Below are positions 9,697 through 17,491 of a stretch of DNA of 64,000 nucleotides, piece by piece. The notes below the pieces were generated by a model, which did not search any database, was not told where the DNA came from, and was given only the letters and a program-made list of their open reading frames with translations. Every line of letters starts with the position of its first letter. Position 1 is the first letter of the stretch. Source of the DNA: Jhaorihella thermophila (GTDB taxonomy: Bacteria; Pseudomonadota; Alphaproteobacteria; Rhodobacterales; Rhodobacteraceae); the NCBI RefSeq assembly GCF_900108275.1, contig NZ_FNVD01000008.1, positions 107,998 through 171,997 on the forward strand, written 5' to 3'. The translations under genes were made by a program, and so were the position numbers.

Positions 9697-10334
9697 GGGT
9701 TCATCCCCTTGCGTCCGTAAACCGCGCCCGTCGCCCCCCGTGCGAGCGCGAAGGTAAAGGCATGCATCAGCCGCGAGAACGGGAAGTAGATCAGCCACAG
9801 GTTCACCAGCCCCATGTGCAGCGCCCGCAAGGCATCATGCGCCTCTTCCAGTGCCAGGCAGCCCGTCAGCATCACCAGAAAGGTCAGCCAGCTGCCTGCA
9901 TGGTCGTCGCGGTCGGAAATCTGCCGCATCACCGGGTCGGAGAATCGCCGCACCCACAGCACGATCAGCCCGGCAAAGGCGAACTCGGCGGCGAGGATGA
10001 AGCCCCAGCGGGGCAGGGCGGTCCAGCTCAGCCCGGTGAAGCGTTCGAAGAACGCGATATGCGGGGCGGCAAAGACCAGCAGCACGAACAGGCCCAGATG
10101 GAAGGCATAGCCGCCCAGAAGGTGCATCCAGGTGCGTTCGGCAAACAGCCCGCGCGGGACGAAATGGCGCAGGTTGCCCTTGAACCAGCCTGCCGCGGCC
10201 GAGCCCTTGGGCGGCGCCAGATCGGGCTTGCGGCCAAGCCGCACGATGCCCGCCACCCGCCAGATCGCGCCGACCGCGAAAATCGCGAAGGCTGCATAGA
10301 ACATCGGCCCTTCGAGGAATTGCAGAACGGTCAT
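9693..10334 (-). CDS. NarI/HdrE/DsrM-like membrane cytochrome b
   Basis: 213 residues with about five membrane helices and several helix His that could ligate two b haems, as in NarI (nitrate reductase gamma) and DsrM/HdrE. No NarGH genes are present; the immediate partner is the HdrD-like protein, coupled through an ATGA overlap, and its own start overlaps the fdhC stop the same way. Together the pair looks like a quinone-linked electron-transfer module attached to the FDH. Confidence 0.82.
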   Translation of the reverse strand: MTVLQFLEGPMFYAAFAIFAVGAIWRVAGIVRLGRKPDLAPPKGSAAAGWFKGNLRHFVPRGLFAERTWMHLLGGYAFHLGLFVLLVFAAPHIAFFERFTGLSWTALPRWGFILAAEFAFAGLIVLWVRRFSDPVMRQISDRDDHAGSWLTFLVMLTGCLALEEAHDALRALHMGLVNLWLIYFPFSRLMHAFTFALARGATGAVYGRKGMNP

Positions 10335-11542
10335 GCCGCGCCCTCCGCCTGTGCCTCGGCCCCGCCCGGGTCGTTCGCGTGATCGGCCTTCTTGCCGGTC
10401 ACCTCTTCATACCAGAGGTCGTGATGTTCCTTCGCCCAGTTTTCGTCCACCTCGCCGCGCAGCATGGAATCGATCGACCCTTCCATGCCGATCGAGCCGA
10501 CATAGGCATGTCCCATCGCCACCGCGATCAGCAGCACCGCGCCGATGGCGTGCAGAAGGGTTGCCGCCTGGTGATAGACCAGCGTCTGGCTGAGCATCGG
10601 GAACAGCAGGAACAGGCCCGTGGCGCACATGCCCAGCCCGATCAGCACCACCATCCAGTACCAGGTCTTTTCGCCGAAATTGTAGTGATGCGAGCTGGCG
10701 TGCCCGCCCAGCAGACCGCCGCCCTTGAGTATCCATTTCGCATCCGCCCACTGGAAGAAGTTGCCCTTCATGAAGCGGACCACCATGATCGCCCAAGCCA
10801 GAACGAAGACCGGCCCGAACAGGTTATGCCCCTGCAACGAGGCGCTCAGCAGCACCGAGTTCACCGATTTCAACGTGTCGATGACCGACGGGTCCATGCC
10901 CATCCGTCCCACCAGCAGATCACGGCCCAGGAACTCGACCAGCAGCGGCCGGCCGAACAGGATGATGAGCCCCGACAGCCCCATCAGGATGAAGACCGAG
11001 GCCAGGAACCAGTGCGCGATGCGGTGCGAGAGCGAAAAGCGCGGGATGGTCCTGCCCGACCGCCCGCCGCGGATCGCGATCTTGCCGCGGATCAGCCGGA
11101 ACAGGACGATGATCGCCGCCATCCCCAGCAGCACGTAGCCGCCATAGCGCAGAAGGTATTGCCGCCGCACCAGCCGCCAGTCCTCGCCCAGCACCTGCAT
11201 CAGCTGGCCCCGTGCGGTCGATGACGAGGGTGTCGCCTGCGCACCGGATTTGAGCGCGCGCCACAGGTCGGGATCGGAGGCACCGCCCAGCGTGCCCAGT
11301 TGCGGAACGCCCGCATCGCCATCGGGCAACGGCACCGGCCTGCCCTCGATCTCGCGCAAGGCGTCGGGCAGGCGCTGCGTCGTGCCTTTCAGGCGGTTCT
11401 TCTGCCGGGCGAGAATGTCCTCGAGCGTGGTGGCGCGGGCCCCGCCCGCGGCGGTGTCCGGCGCCGTTGCGTTCTGCGCGGGCGCGCCCCCTGCCCAGAG
11501 CAGCAATGCCAGTAAGGTCAAGACCCTGCGCATGAAGATCAT
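10331..11542 (-). CDS. Formate dehydrogenase gamma subunit (cytochrome b)
   Basis: Quinone-reducing membrane subunit, 403 residues. After a signal peptide (residues 4-22) there is a periplasmic extension of about 100 residues, then a helix at about 135 and a four-helix core carrying His (SHRIAHWF, HNLFGPVF, LLHAIGAV, GHAYVGS) typical of FdoI/FdnI cytochromes. The start at 11542 follows GAGGA; another in-frame ATG three codons on is possible. The N-terminal extension is longer than in E. coli FdnI but usual in alphaproteobacteria. Confidence 0.92.
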   Translation of the reverse strand: MIFMRRVLTLLALLLWAGGAPAQNATAPDTAAGGARATTLEDILARQKNRLKGTTQRLPDALREIEGRPVPLPDGDAGVPQLGTLGGASDPDLWRALKSGAQATPSSSTARGQLMQVLGEDWRLVRRQYLLRYGGYVLLGMAAIIVLFRLIRGKIAIRGGRSGRTIPRFSLSHRIAHWFLASVFILMGLSGLIILFGRPLLVEFLGRDLLVGRMGMDPSVIDTLKSVNSVLLSASLQGHNLFGPVFVLAWAIMVVRFMKGNFFQWADAKWILKGGGLLGGHASSHHYNFGEKTWYWMVVLIGLGMCATGLFLLFPMLSQTLVYHQAATLLHAIGAVLLIAVAMGHAYVGSIGMEGSIDSMLRGEVDENWAKEHHDLWYEEVTGKKADHANDPGGAEAQAEGAA

Positions 11543-11679
11543 GCCGTCCTCGTCTGTTGCGCGGCGGTTCGGCACGGTCGCCATCGGGCTCCGCACGGTC
11601 CTCCGTACCGCCGATGAGGCACGGAAGGCGCATCGCCGACCGCCGTCATTCTATCGGGGCATGCCGATGGTTCAGGTTC

Positions 11680-12273
11680 TCAGCCGCCCTTCTGATTGTA
11701 GGCCGTGCCCCAGCCCCAGGCGCCGGAGCCAAAGCCGCGCGCCACGACCCGTTCGCGGTAGACCGCGCTGACTACGTCGCCGTCGCCGGCCAGAAGCGCC
11801 TTGGTCGAGCACATCTCGGCGCAGATCGGCAGCTTGCCTTCGGCAATCCGGTTGCGGCCGTATTTGCTGAACTCGGCGTTCGAGTGGGTCTCTTCCGGGC
11901 CACCGGCGCAGAAGGTGCACTTGTCCATCTTGCCGCGCGATCCGAAGGCGCCCGCCTGCGGATATTGCGGCGCGCCGAACGGGCAGGCGTAGAAGCAATA
12001 GCCGCAGCCGATGCACAGATCCTTGGAATGCAGAACGATGCCTTCCTCGGTCTGATAGAACACATCCACCGGGCAGACCGCCATGCAGGGCGCATCCGAA
12101 CAGTGCATGCACGCCACCGAGATCGACCGCTCGCCGGGCTTGCCGTCGTTGATGGTGACGACCCGGCGCCGGTTGATGCCCCAAGGCACCTCGTGCTCGT
12201 TCTTGCAGGCGGTTACGCAGGCATTGCACTCGATGCAGCGCTCGGAATCACAGAGAAACTTTGCTCTTGCCAT
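11680..12273 (-). CDS. Formate dehydrogenase beta subunit, four [4Fe-4S] ferredoxin
   Basis: 197 residues with four Cys clusters (CIECNACVTAC, CMHCSDAPCMAVC, CIGCGYCFYACP, CTFC ... CAEMC), 16 Cys in all. It relays electrons from FdhA to the cytochrome b. Unlike E. coli FdnH it ends without a membrane helix. AAGGAGG lies just upstream of the ATG, and it starts 12 bases after fdhA. The 137-base gap that follows before fdhC may hold an internal promoter or processing site. Confidence 0.95.
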   Translation of the reverse strand: MARAKFLCDSERCIECNACVTACKNEHEVPWGINRRRVVTINDGKPGERSISVACMHCSDAPCMAVCPVDVFYQTEEGIVLHSKDLCIGCGYCFYACPFGAPQYPQAGAFGSRGKMDKCTFCAGGPEETHSNAEFSKYGRNRIAEGKLPICAEMCSTKALLAGDGDVVSAVYRERVVARGFGSGAWGWGTAYNQKGG

Positions 12274-12285
12274 TGTCAGTCCTCC

Positions 12286-15180
12286 TTACGCCGGCATGAC
12301 CTTGCAGAGCGACGCCTTGGTCTCCTGCATCTGGGTCACCGAGTCATAGCCATAGGTCATCGCGGTATTCGCCGCCTCGCCCAGAACATAGGGGTCGGCC
12401 CCCGGCGGATACTTGTCGCGAAGATCCTTGCCCTCGAACCAGCCGCCGAAATGGAACGGCATGAACACCACGCCCGCGCCGACGCGTTCGGTGACCATGG
12501 CCTTGACCTTGACCCTGGCTCCTTCGGCGCCTTCGACCCAGACCATCTGCCCGTCGCGGATGCCCAGGTTGTTGGCGTCGCGCGGGTTGATCTCGGCGAA
12601 CATGTCCTGCTGAAGCTCGGCCAGCCACGGGTTCGACCGCGTCTCGTCGCCGCCGCCTTCGTATTCGACCAGACGTCCGGACGTCAGGATCATCGGGTAA
12701 TCCTTGGAAAAGTCCTTCTTCTGGATCGAGGCATAAAGCGTTGGCAGGCGATAGGCGTGCCGGTCCTCGTAGGTGGGATAGTCCGCAACCAGATCGCGCC
12801 GCGGCGTGTAGAGCGGTTCGCGATGAATCGGCACGGGGTCGGGGAAGGTCCAGACCACGGCGCGGGCCTTGGCGTTGCCGAAGGGCGCGCAGCCATGCTT
12901 GATCGCCACCCGCTGGATGCCGCCGGACAGGTCGGTCTTCCAGTTGGTCTTGGGGCCCGCGATCGCGTCGATGGTGGCGCGTTCGGCGTCCGTCAGGTCG
13001 CCGTCCCAGCCGAGATCCATCAGCATCTGCATGGTGAATTCGGGGTATCCGTCCTGGATCTCCGATCCCACCGATGCCACGCCTTCGGCCAGCAGGTTTT
13101 CGCCGTTGCGTTCCACGCCGAACCGTGCGCGGAAGGTCAGGCCGCCCTGGGCCACCGGCTTTGACATGTCATAGAGGTTCGGCGTGCCGGGATGGCCCAT
13201 CTCGGCCGTGCCCCAGCATGGCCAGGGCAGGCCGTAATATTCGCCGTCCACCGGACCGCCCACCGCCTGCAGCGTCGTCTTGTCGAACGTGTGCTGGTTG
13301 GCCATGTGGGCCTTGATCCGCTCCGGGCTCTGGCCGGTATAGCCGACCGTCCACATGCCGCGGTTGAACTCGCGGGTGACGTCCTCGACATTGGGCTGGC
13401 CGTCGCCGTCCATTCCGATATTGCGGAACATCCGGTCGGCAAAGCCGAACTTCTGCGCGAAGAGATAGATGATATCCTGGTCGGGCTTGCACTCGAACAG
13501 GGGATCCACCACCTTGTCCCGCCATTGCAGGCTGCGGTTCGAGGCGGTCACGGAACCGCGCGTCTCGAACTGGGTGGCCGCCGGCAGCAGATAGACGCCG
13601 TCGGTGCGGTCGTGCATCACCGCCGACACGGTCGGATAGGGGTCCACCACGACCAGCAGGTCGAGCTTCTCCATCGCCGTCTTCATCTCCTTGCCGCGGG
13701 TCTGGCTGTTGGGCGCGTGGCCCCAGAACACCATGGCGCGGACATTGTCCGGCTGGTCCATGTTGTCCTTGTTTTCCAGAACGCCGTCGATCCAGCGGCT
13801 GACGGGGATGCCCTTGAGGTTCATCAGCGGCTTTTCCTTGCCGTCCTTGCCGGTGATCGTGGCAAAGCGGCTCTTGAGCCAGTCCAGATCCTCTTCCCAC
13901 ACGCGGGTCCAGTGCGCCCAGGCGCCCGCCGACAGGCCATAGTAGCCCGGCAGCGAATGGCTCAGCACGCACAGGTCGGTCGCGCCCTGCACGTTGTCAT
14001 GGCCACGGAAGATGTTGGTGCCGCCGCCCGACGTGCCCATGTTGCCCAGAGCGAGCTGCAGGATGCAGTAGGCGCGAGTGTTGTTGTTGCCGTTGGTGTG
14101 CTGGGTGCCGCCCATGCACCAGATCACCGTGCCGGGCCGGTTGTTGGCCATGGTCCGTGCGACGCGGCGCAACTGGCTGCCGGGCACGCCGGTCACACGC
14201 TCGACCTCTTCGGGGGTCCATTTCTTCACCTCTTCGCGGATCTGGTCCATGCCCCAGACCCGGGTGCGGATGAACTCCTTGTCCTCCCATCCGTTTTCGA
14301 AGATGTGCCACAGGATCCCCCAGATCAGCGCCACGTCCGTGCCGGGGCGGAAGCGGACATATTCATCGGCATGGGCCGCGGTGCGGGTGAAGCGCGGGTC
14401 GCACACGATCAGCGGCGCGTTGTTCTGCTCTTTCGCGCGCAGGACGTGCAAGAGCGAGACGGGATGCGCCTCGGCCGGGTTGCCGCCGATGATGAAGATC
14501 GCGCGGGAATTGTGGATGTCGTTGTAGGAGTTGGTCATGGCGCCGTAGCCCCATGTGTTCGCAACCCCCGCAACGGTGGTCGAATGGCAAATCCGCGCCT
14601 GGTGATCCACGTTGTTGGTGCCCCAATAGGCGGCCAGCTTGCGGAACAGGTAGGCCTGTTCGTTGCTGTGCTTGGCGCTGCCCAGCCAATAGACGCTGTC
14701 AGGGCCGCTTTCGTCGCGGATCTTCAGCATCTGATCGCCGATCTCGTTGATCGCCTGTTCCCAGCTGATCCGCTTCCATTCGCCACCCTCTTTCTTCATC
14801 GGATATTTCAGGCGGCGTTCGCCATGGGCGTGTTCGCGCACCGACGCGCCCTTGGCGCAATGGGCGCCCAGGTTGAAGGGGCTGTCCCAGCCGGGTTCCT
14901 GCCCGACCCAGACGCCGTTCTTGACCTCGGCGATGACCGTGCAGCCGACCGAGCAATGGGTGCAGACGGTCTTGACGTTTTCCACAGCCGCATTGGCCGC
15001 GGTCTGCGCCGATGCGGCGGTCACCGTGCCGCCGGTGGCGCCGATGGCGGCCAGGCCGCCGATGGCCAGGCCCGATCCGCGCAGGAACGCGCGGCGGTCC
15101 ACGGATTTCTCCGCGACCTCAGACAGGATACTTGTCCGCTGGGGGCGTCTCGCAACCCCGTTGGTCTTTTTCCTAAGCAT
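12286..15180 (-). CDS. Formate dehydrogenase alpha subunit, molybdopterin, Tat-exported
   Basis: 964-residue catalytic subunit oxidising formate to CO2. A Tat signal (DRRAFLRGSG) occupies the first 60 residues; one [4Fe-4S] cluster uses Cys73, 76, 80 and 108 (CTHCSVGC). The metal ligand is Cys198 in ARICHSTTV, where E. coli FdnG/FdoG have selenocysteine, so no UGA decoding is needed. The start at 15180 is set by GGGGAGGAGAAAC just before ATG. Product is periplasmic by its Tat signal. Mo versus W cannot be decided from sequence. Confidence 0.96.
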   Translation of the reverse strand: MLRKKTNGVARRPQRTSILSEVAEKSVDRRAFLRGSGLAIGGLAAIGATGGTVTAASAQTAANAAVENVKTVCTHCSVGCTVIAEVKNGVWVGQEPGWDSPFNLGAHCAKGASVREHAHGERRLKYPMKKEGGEWKRISWEQAINEIGDQMLKIRDESGPDSVYWLGSAKHSNEQAYLFRKLAAYWGTNNVDHQARICHSTTVAGVANTWGYGAMTNSYNDIHNSRAIFIIGGNPAEAHPVSLLHVLRAKEQNNAPLIVCDPRFTRTAAHADEYVRFRPGTDVALIWGILWHIFENGWEDKEFIRTRVWGMDQIREEVKKWTPEEVERVTGVPGSQLRRVARTMANNRPGTVIWCMGGTQHTNGNNNTRAYCILQLALGNMGTSGGGTNIFRGHDNVQGATDLCVLSHSLPGYYGLSAGAWAHWTRVWEEDLDWLKSRFATITGKDGKEKPLMNLKGIPVSRWIDGVLENKDNMDQPDNVRAMVFWGHAPNSQTRGKEMKTAMEKLDLLVVVDPYPTVSAVMHDRTDGVYLLPAATQFETRGSVTASNRSLQWRDKVVDPLFECKPDQDIIYLFAQKFGFADRMFRNIGMDGDGQPNVEDVTREFNRGMWTVGYTGQSPERIKAHMANQHTFDKTTLQAVGGPVDGEYYGLPWPCWGTAEMGHPGTPNLYDMSKPVAQGGLTFRARFGVERNGENLLAEGVASVGSEIQDGYPEFTMQMLMDLGWDGDLTDAERATIDAIAGPKTNWKTDLSGGIQRVAIKHGCAPFGNAKARAVVWTFPDPVPIHREPLYTPRRDLVADYPTYEDRHAYRLPTLYASIQKKDFSKDYPMILTSGRLVEYEGGGDETRSNPWLAELQQDMFAEINPRDANNLGIRDGQMVWVEGAEGARVKVKAMVTERVGAGVVFMPFHFGGWFEGKDLRDKYPPGADPYVLGEAANTAMTYGYDSVTQMQETKASLCKVMPA

Positions 15181-15274
15181 GTTTCTCCTCCCCGACGGGC
15201 CAAAGCCCGCCATGATGTGATGAACCGGCGTCAGGGCCAATCGCTACCGTCGGCCGGGGGTGACGGCGTCCGGC

Positions 15275-15463
15275 TCAGAACCGGGCGCTGTCGTAATAGG
15301 CGCGGGTATGCGCCGTGTCCTGAAGGCGGGTCTCGTCCGTCGGCAGCTCTGCTGCCTCGGCCGTGTCGCCCAGGGCGGCCGCGGCGACCGCGGCGGGTGC
15401 CGCCGTGCCGGCCAGTTTCAGGAAGTCGCGGCGGCTGGCGCCGTCTTCCGTCTTGGTGCTCAT
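15275..15463 (-). CDS. Small Tat-signal protein of the FDH operon
   Basis: A 62-residue peptide with a Tat motif (SRRDFLKLAG) and AAEL as likely cleavage region, leaving a mature tail of only about 25 residues. Such peptides regularly precede fdhA in proteobacterial FDH operons; their role is unknown (possibly assembly or export). Start chosen at 15463 because AAGGAGA lies 8-9 bases upstream; the longer reading frame is not preceded by a ribosome site. Confidence 0.88.
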   Translation of the reverse strand: MSTKTEDGASRRDFLKLAGTAAPAAVAAAALGDTAEAAELPTDETRLQDTAHTRAYYDSARF

Positions 15464-15518
15464 CGGATCGTCTCCTTTCCGTTGCACGTCTGCCCCGAAG
15501 GGGGCGGTGGGTGGCGGA

Positions 15519-16136
15519 TCACTCCGCCGACAGCCGGAAGCCTTCGCGCTCGATCTCCATGAACACGCGGCCGGCGGTGCCGACCGAGGCATAGAGGACC
15601 GAATTCTCGGCGGCCTCCAGATCCGAGAAGAAATGCCCCGCCCAGGGACCGATATGCCGGCTCCAGAAAGTCTTCTGGTCCTCCAGGGGCGCGGGCTGGC
15701 CAAAGCGGCCGGTGATCATGCCGGCCATCATCTCCATCAGGCTGGCGATATTGTCTTCGGGTTCAAAGACGTTGGGCGCGCGGGTGATGCCGCGCACGGC
15801 CATGTCGGTGCGCAGCTGCGCCAGCGGCTTTTCGTTCAGGAACCCGGTCAGGTAGTAGCTGGCATAGGGCAGCAGTTCCCCCCGGCCGACGCCGATGAAC
15901 AGCGCGTTGAACTCGCGCTCGGCGGCCTCGGGCTTGGTCACTTTCGCCACACGCGCCAGCGACCGGATCGCCTGTCCCAACTCGGTGTCGTCGCCCAGCA
16001 GCGCCGCGGTCTGCTTCAGCGTCAGTTCGCTGGGCGGGGCGGCCAGCAGCAGGCCGAGGAAATTGTAGAAATCCGCGCGCAGGCGATCCTCTTCGGCGAT
16101 CGCGTGTTGGTTCCTGTCCGGTCGGGCCGAGGCCAT
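15519..16136 (-). CDS. TorD/DmsD family molybdoenzyme chaperone
   Basis: 205 residues, all-helical, with the TorD-like DFYNFLGLLL start and the LPYASYYLTGFLNEKPLAQLR core. Family members bind the Tat signal of molybdoenzyme catalytic subunits and hold them for cofactor insertion. Its position two genes before fdhA makes FdhA the expected client. Confidence 0.9.
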   Translation of the reverse strand: MASARPDRNQHAIAEEDRLRADFYNFLGLLLAAPPSELTLKQTAALLGDDTELGQAIRSLARVAKVTKPEAAEREFNALFIGVGRGELLPYASYYLTGFLNEKPLAQLRTDMAVRGITRAPNVFEPEDNIASLMEMMAGMITGRFGQPAPLEDQKTFWSRHIGPWAGHFFSDLEAAENSVLYASVGTAGRVFMEIEREGFRLSAE

Positions 16137-16142
16137 GCGAAT

Positions 16143-16727
16143 CTATCCTTCGAATGTGAACCGCATCCGGCGCGGCACCGGGGCGGTATCGACGGTTTCA
16201 GTTTCTTCTTCAGTTTCCTCCGGGGCCGCTTCTGGGGCGACTGCGACCTTGGTCGTAGTGACCTTGGGCGGATCGGCGTCGGTCTGCTCCGCCCGCGCGG
16301 TCCGGGGGGTATCTTTCTCGCCCGTCTCGGGCGCTTCGTTCACGACTTTCGCAATCATGCCCTTGCCGACGGCATAGGCGGTGGCCAGCCCTTCGATGAC
16401 GGTGGCCGCGTCTGTGAAATCCTCGCCATAGTCCACCAGGCCATCGACATTGGCCAGCGTGGGGTTCAACCCCCACAGCCGGCGCAGGGCGCGGCGGCGC
16501 AGCCGTTCGGGCACGGCGCGGGCCATGAAGCCGGTCACGTCATCGCCCGGCTGCAAGCTGTCGGGGTCCGGCAGGTTCAGCTCCTCCAGGATCTCTTCGT
16601 CGCTCTTCTCCTCGAGTGCTGCGCGGGCGGCCTCCTCTTCCCGCAGGGCGGCATCCAGCCGCTCGGCCTCGGCCTCTGCCTGCACGGCGGCCTTGCGGCG
16701 GGACCAGAAATCGCGGGCCTCTCTCAT
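16143..16727 (-). CDS. DUF3306 domain protein of FDH operon
   Basis: 194 residues. A conserved first part (FWSRRKAAV ... LNLPDPDSLQPGDDVTGFMARAVPERLRRRALRRLWGLNP) defines DUF3306, followed by a low-complexity acidic/Pro tail. Members sit in FDH operons and are thought to act in FDH maturation or assembly; no mechanism is established. It overlaps the DUF3305 stop by 4 bases (ATGA), showing tight coupling. Confidence 0.88.
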   Translation of the reverse strand: MREARDFWSRRKAAVQAEAEAERLDAALREEEAARAALEEKSDEEILEELNLPDPDSLQPGDDVTGFMARAVPERLRRRALRRLWGLNPTLANVDGLVDYGEDFTDAATVIEGLATAYAVGKGMIAKVVNEAPETGEKDTPRTARAEQTDADPPKVTTTKVAVAPEAAPEETEEETETVDTAPVPRRMRFTFEG

Positions 16728-17293
16728 TGCACCGCCCTCCGCCGGCGCGGGTCGGGGGCGCGATAGACGTCCGCATCGCTCTGCACGCGCGGGTCGCCGA
16801 TCCCGCCCTGCCGGGGCTCGCCCCGCTTGTCGCTGCGGCTGCGCTTGACGAAGACCTCCTCCTGGTGATATGCCTGCGCGAAGTCCCGAACCCAGGCGAT
16901 CAGCCCCGGCGTCATCGGGATCTTTTCCACGATTTCCTCGCCGGTATCGGCATAGTCCTGCCCTTCATAGGGCGAAGCCGTCACCAGAACCGGAACCAGA
17001 GGCCGGTCGTCGTCGCCTTCCTCGCGCAGGACCAGGTAAACGGACGGGATCCGGTCATTCAGGTTGACCAGATAGGCTTCGGTTTCGTCGGCCCAGAGCG
17101 TCAGAGGCAGGGTCGCGGCGTGGTATTCGACGACGTCGCCCTCGCGCCGCAATTCGGCCCATTCGGCCGGGCCGGCGCCGGGCAGGATCGCAACTGCCCG
17201 CCATGACCACGCCGCCCAGCGAGTCGCGCCCGGAGCTTTCCGGATCACCACGCCAAGCGGCATTTCAACGCTTCTGGCGTTGATTTTCGCCAA
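16724..17293 (-). CDS. DUF3305 domain protein, probable TTG start
   Basis: About 189 residues. The conserved PLGVVIRKAPGATRWAAWSW start and the EAYLVNLNDRIPSVYLVLRE core define DUF3305, a companion of DUF3306 in FDH loci, function unknown. I place the start at TTG 17293 because GGAGGAGAAA immediately precedes it, the same leader as the divergent ferredoxin gene. An ATG at 17263 has no ribosome site, and the longer ATG at 17425 would run across the promoter region. First gene of the minus-strand FDH operon. Confidence 0.82.
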   Translation of the reverse strand: MAKINARSVEMPLGVVIRKAPGATRWAAWSWRAVAILPGAGPAEWAELRREGDVVEYHAATLPLTLWADETEAYLVNLNDRIPSVYLVLREEGDDDRPLVPVLVTASPYEGQDYADTGEEIVEKIPMTPGLIAWVRDFAQAYHQEEVFVKRSRSDKRGEPRQGGIGDPRVQSDADVYRAPDPRRRRAVQ

Positions 17294-17491
17294 TTTCTCC
17301 TCCCCGAGCGGATCGGCGTCGCACCTTTCCGCCACGTCAGTATGAAGCAGAAAACCGCGTCCGTCAAAAAAATGTATACCAAATCGGCGCGATTTTCCGG
17401 AACCGGACCGGCTGCGGTTTGCCACCGGCGCGGCATGCCGCTAGGTTCACCCTGGGGCCGCCCGTGCCTTTCGCGGCCGTGGGAGGAGAAA
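17294..17491. promoter_or_regulatory. Divergent control region of the FDH locus with mirror-image leaders
   Basis: 198 bases between two divergent FDH-locus genes. Each end carries the same 15-mer GGGAGGAGAAATTGG in inverted orientation (17290-17304 and 17481-17495), comprising a strong ribosome site and a TTG start. The AT-richer middle (about 17340-17395) is the likely promoter zone. I see no FNR-type or obvious ModE-type palindrome in it. Confidence 0.6.

Noticed and set aside
14587..14589. Selenocysteine-type FDH
   Set aside because: The catalytic position is a normal TGC (Cys198) in an uninterrupted frame.
13192..15594. Long plus-strand open frame of 800 codons antisense to fdhA
   Set aside because: It is a GC-driven mirror of the certain fdhA gene, with His/Gly/Arg-rich composition and no domain.
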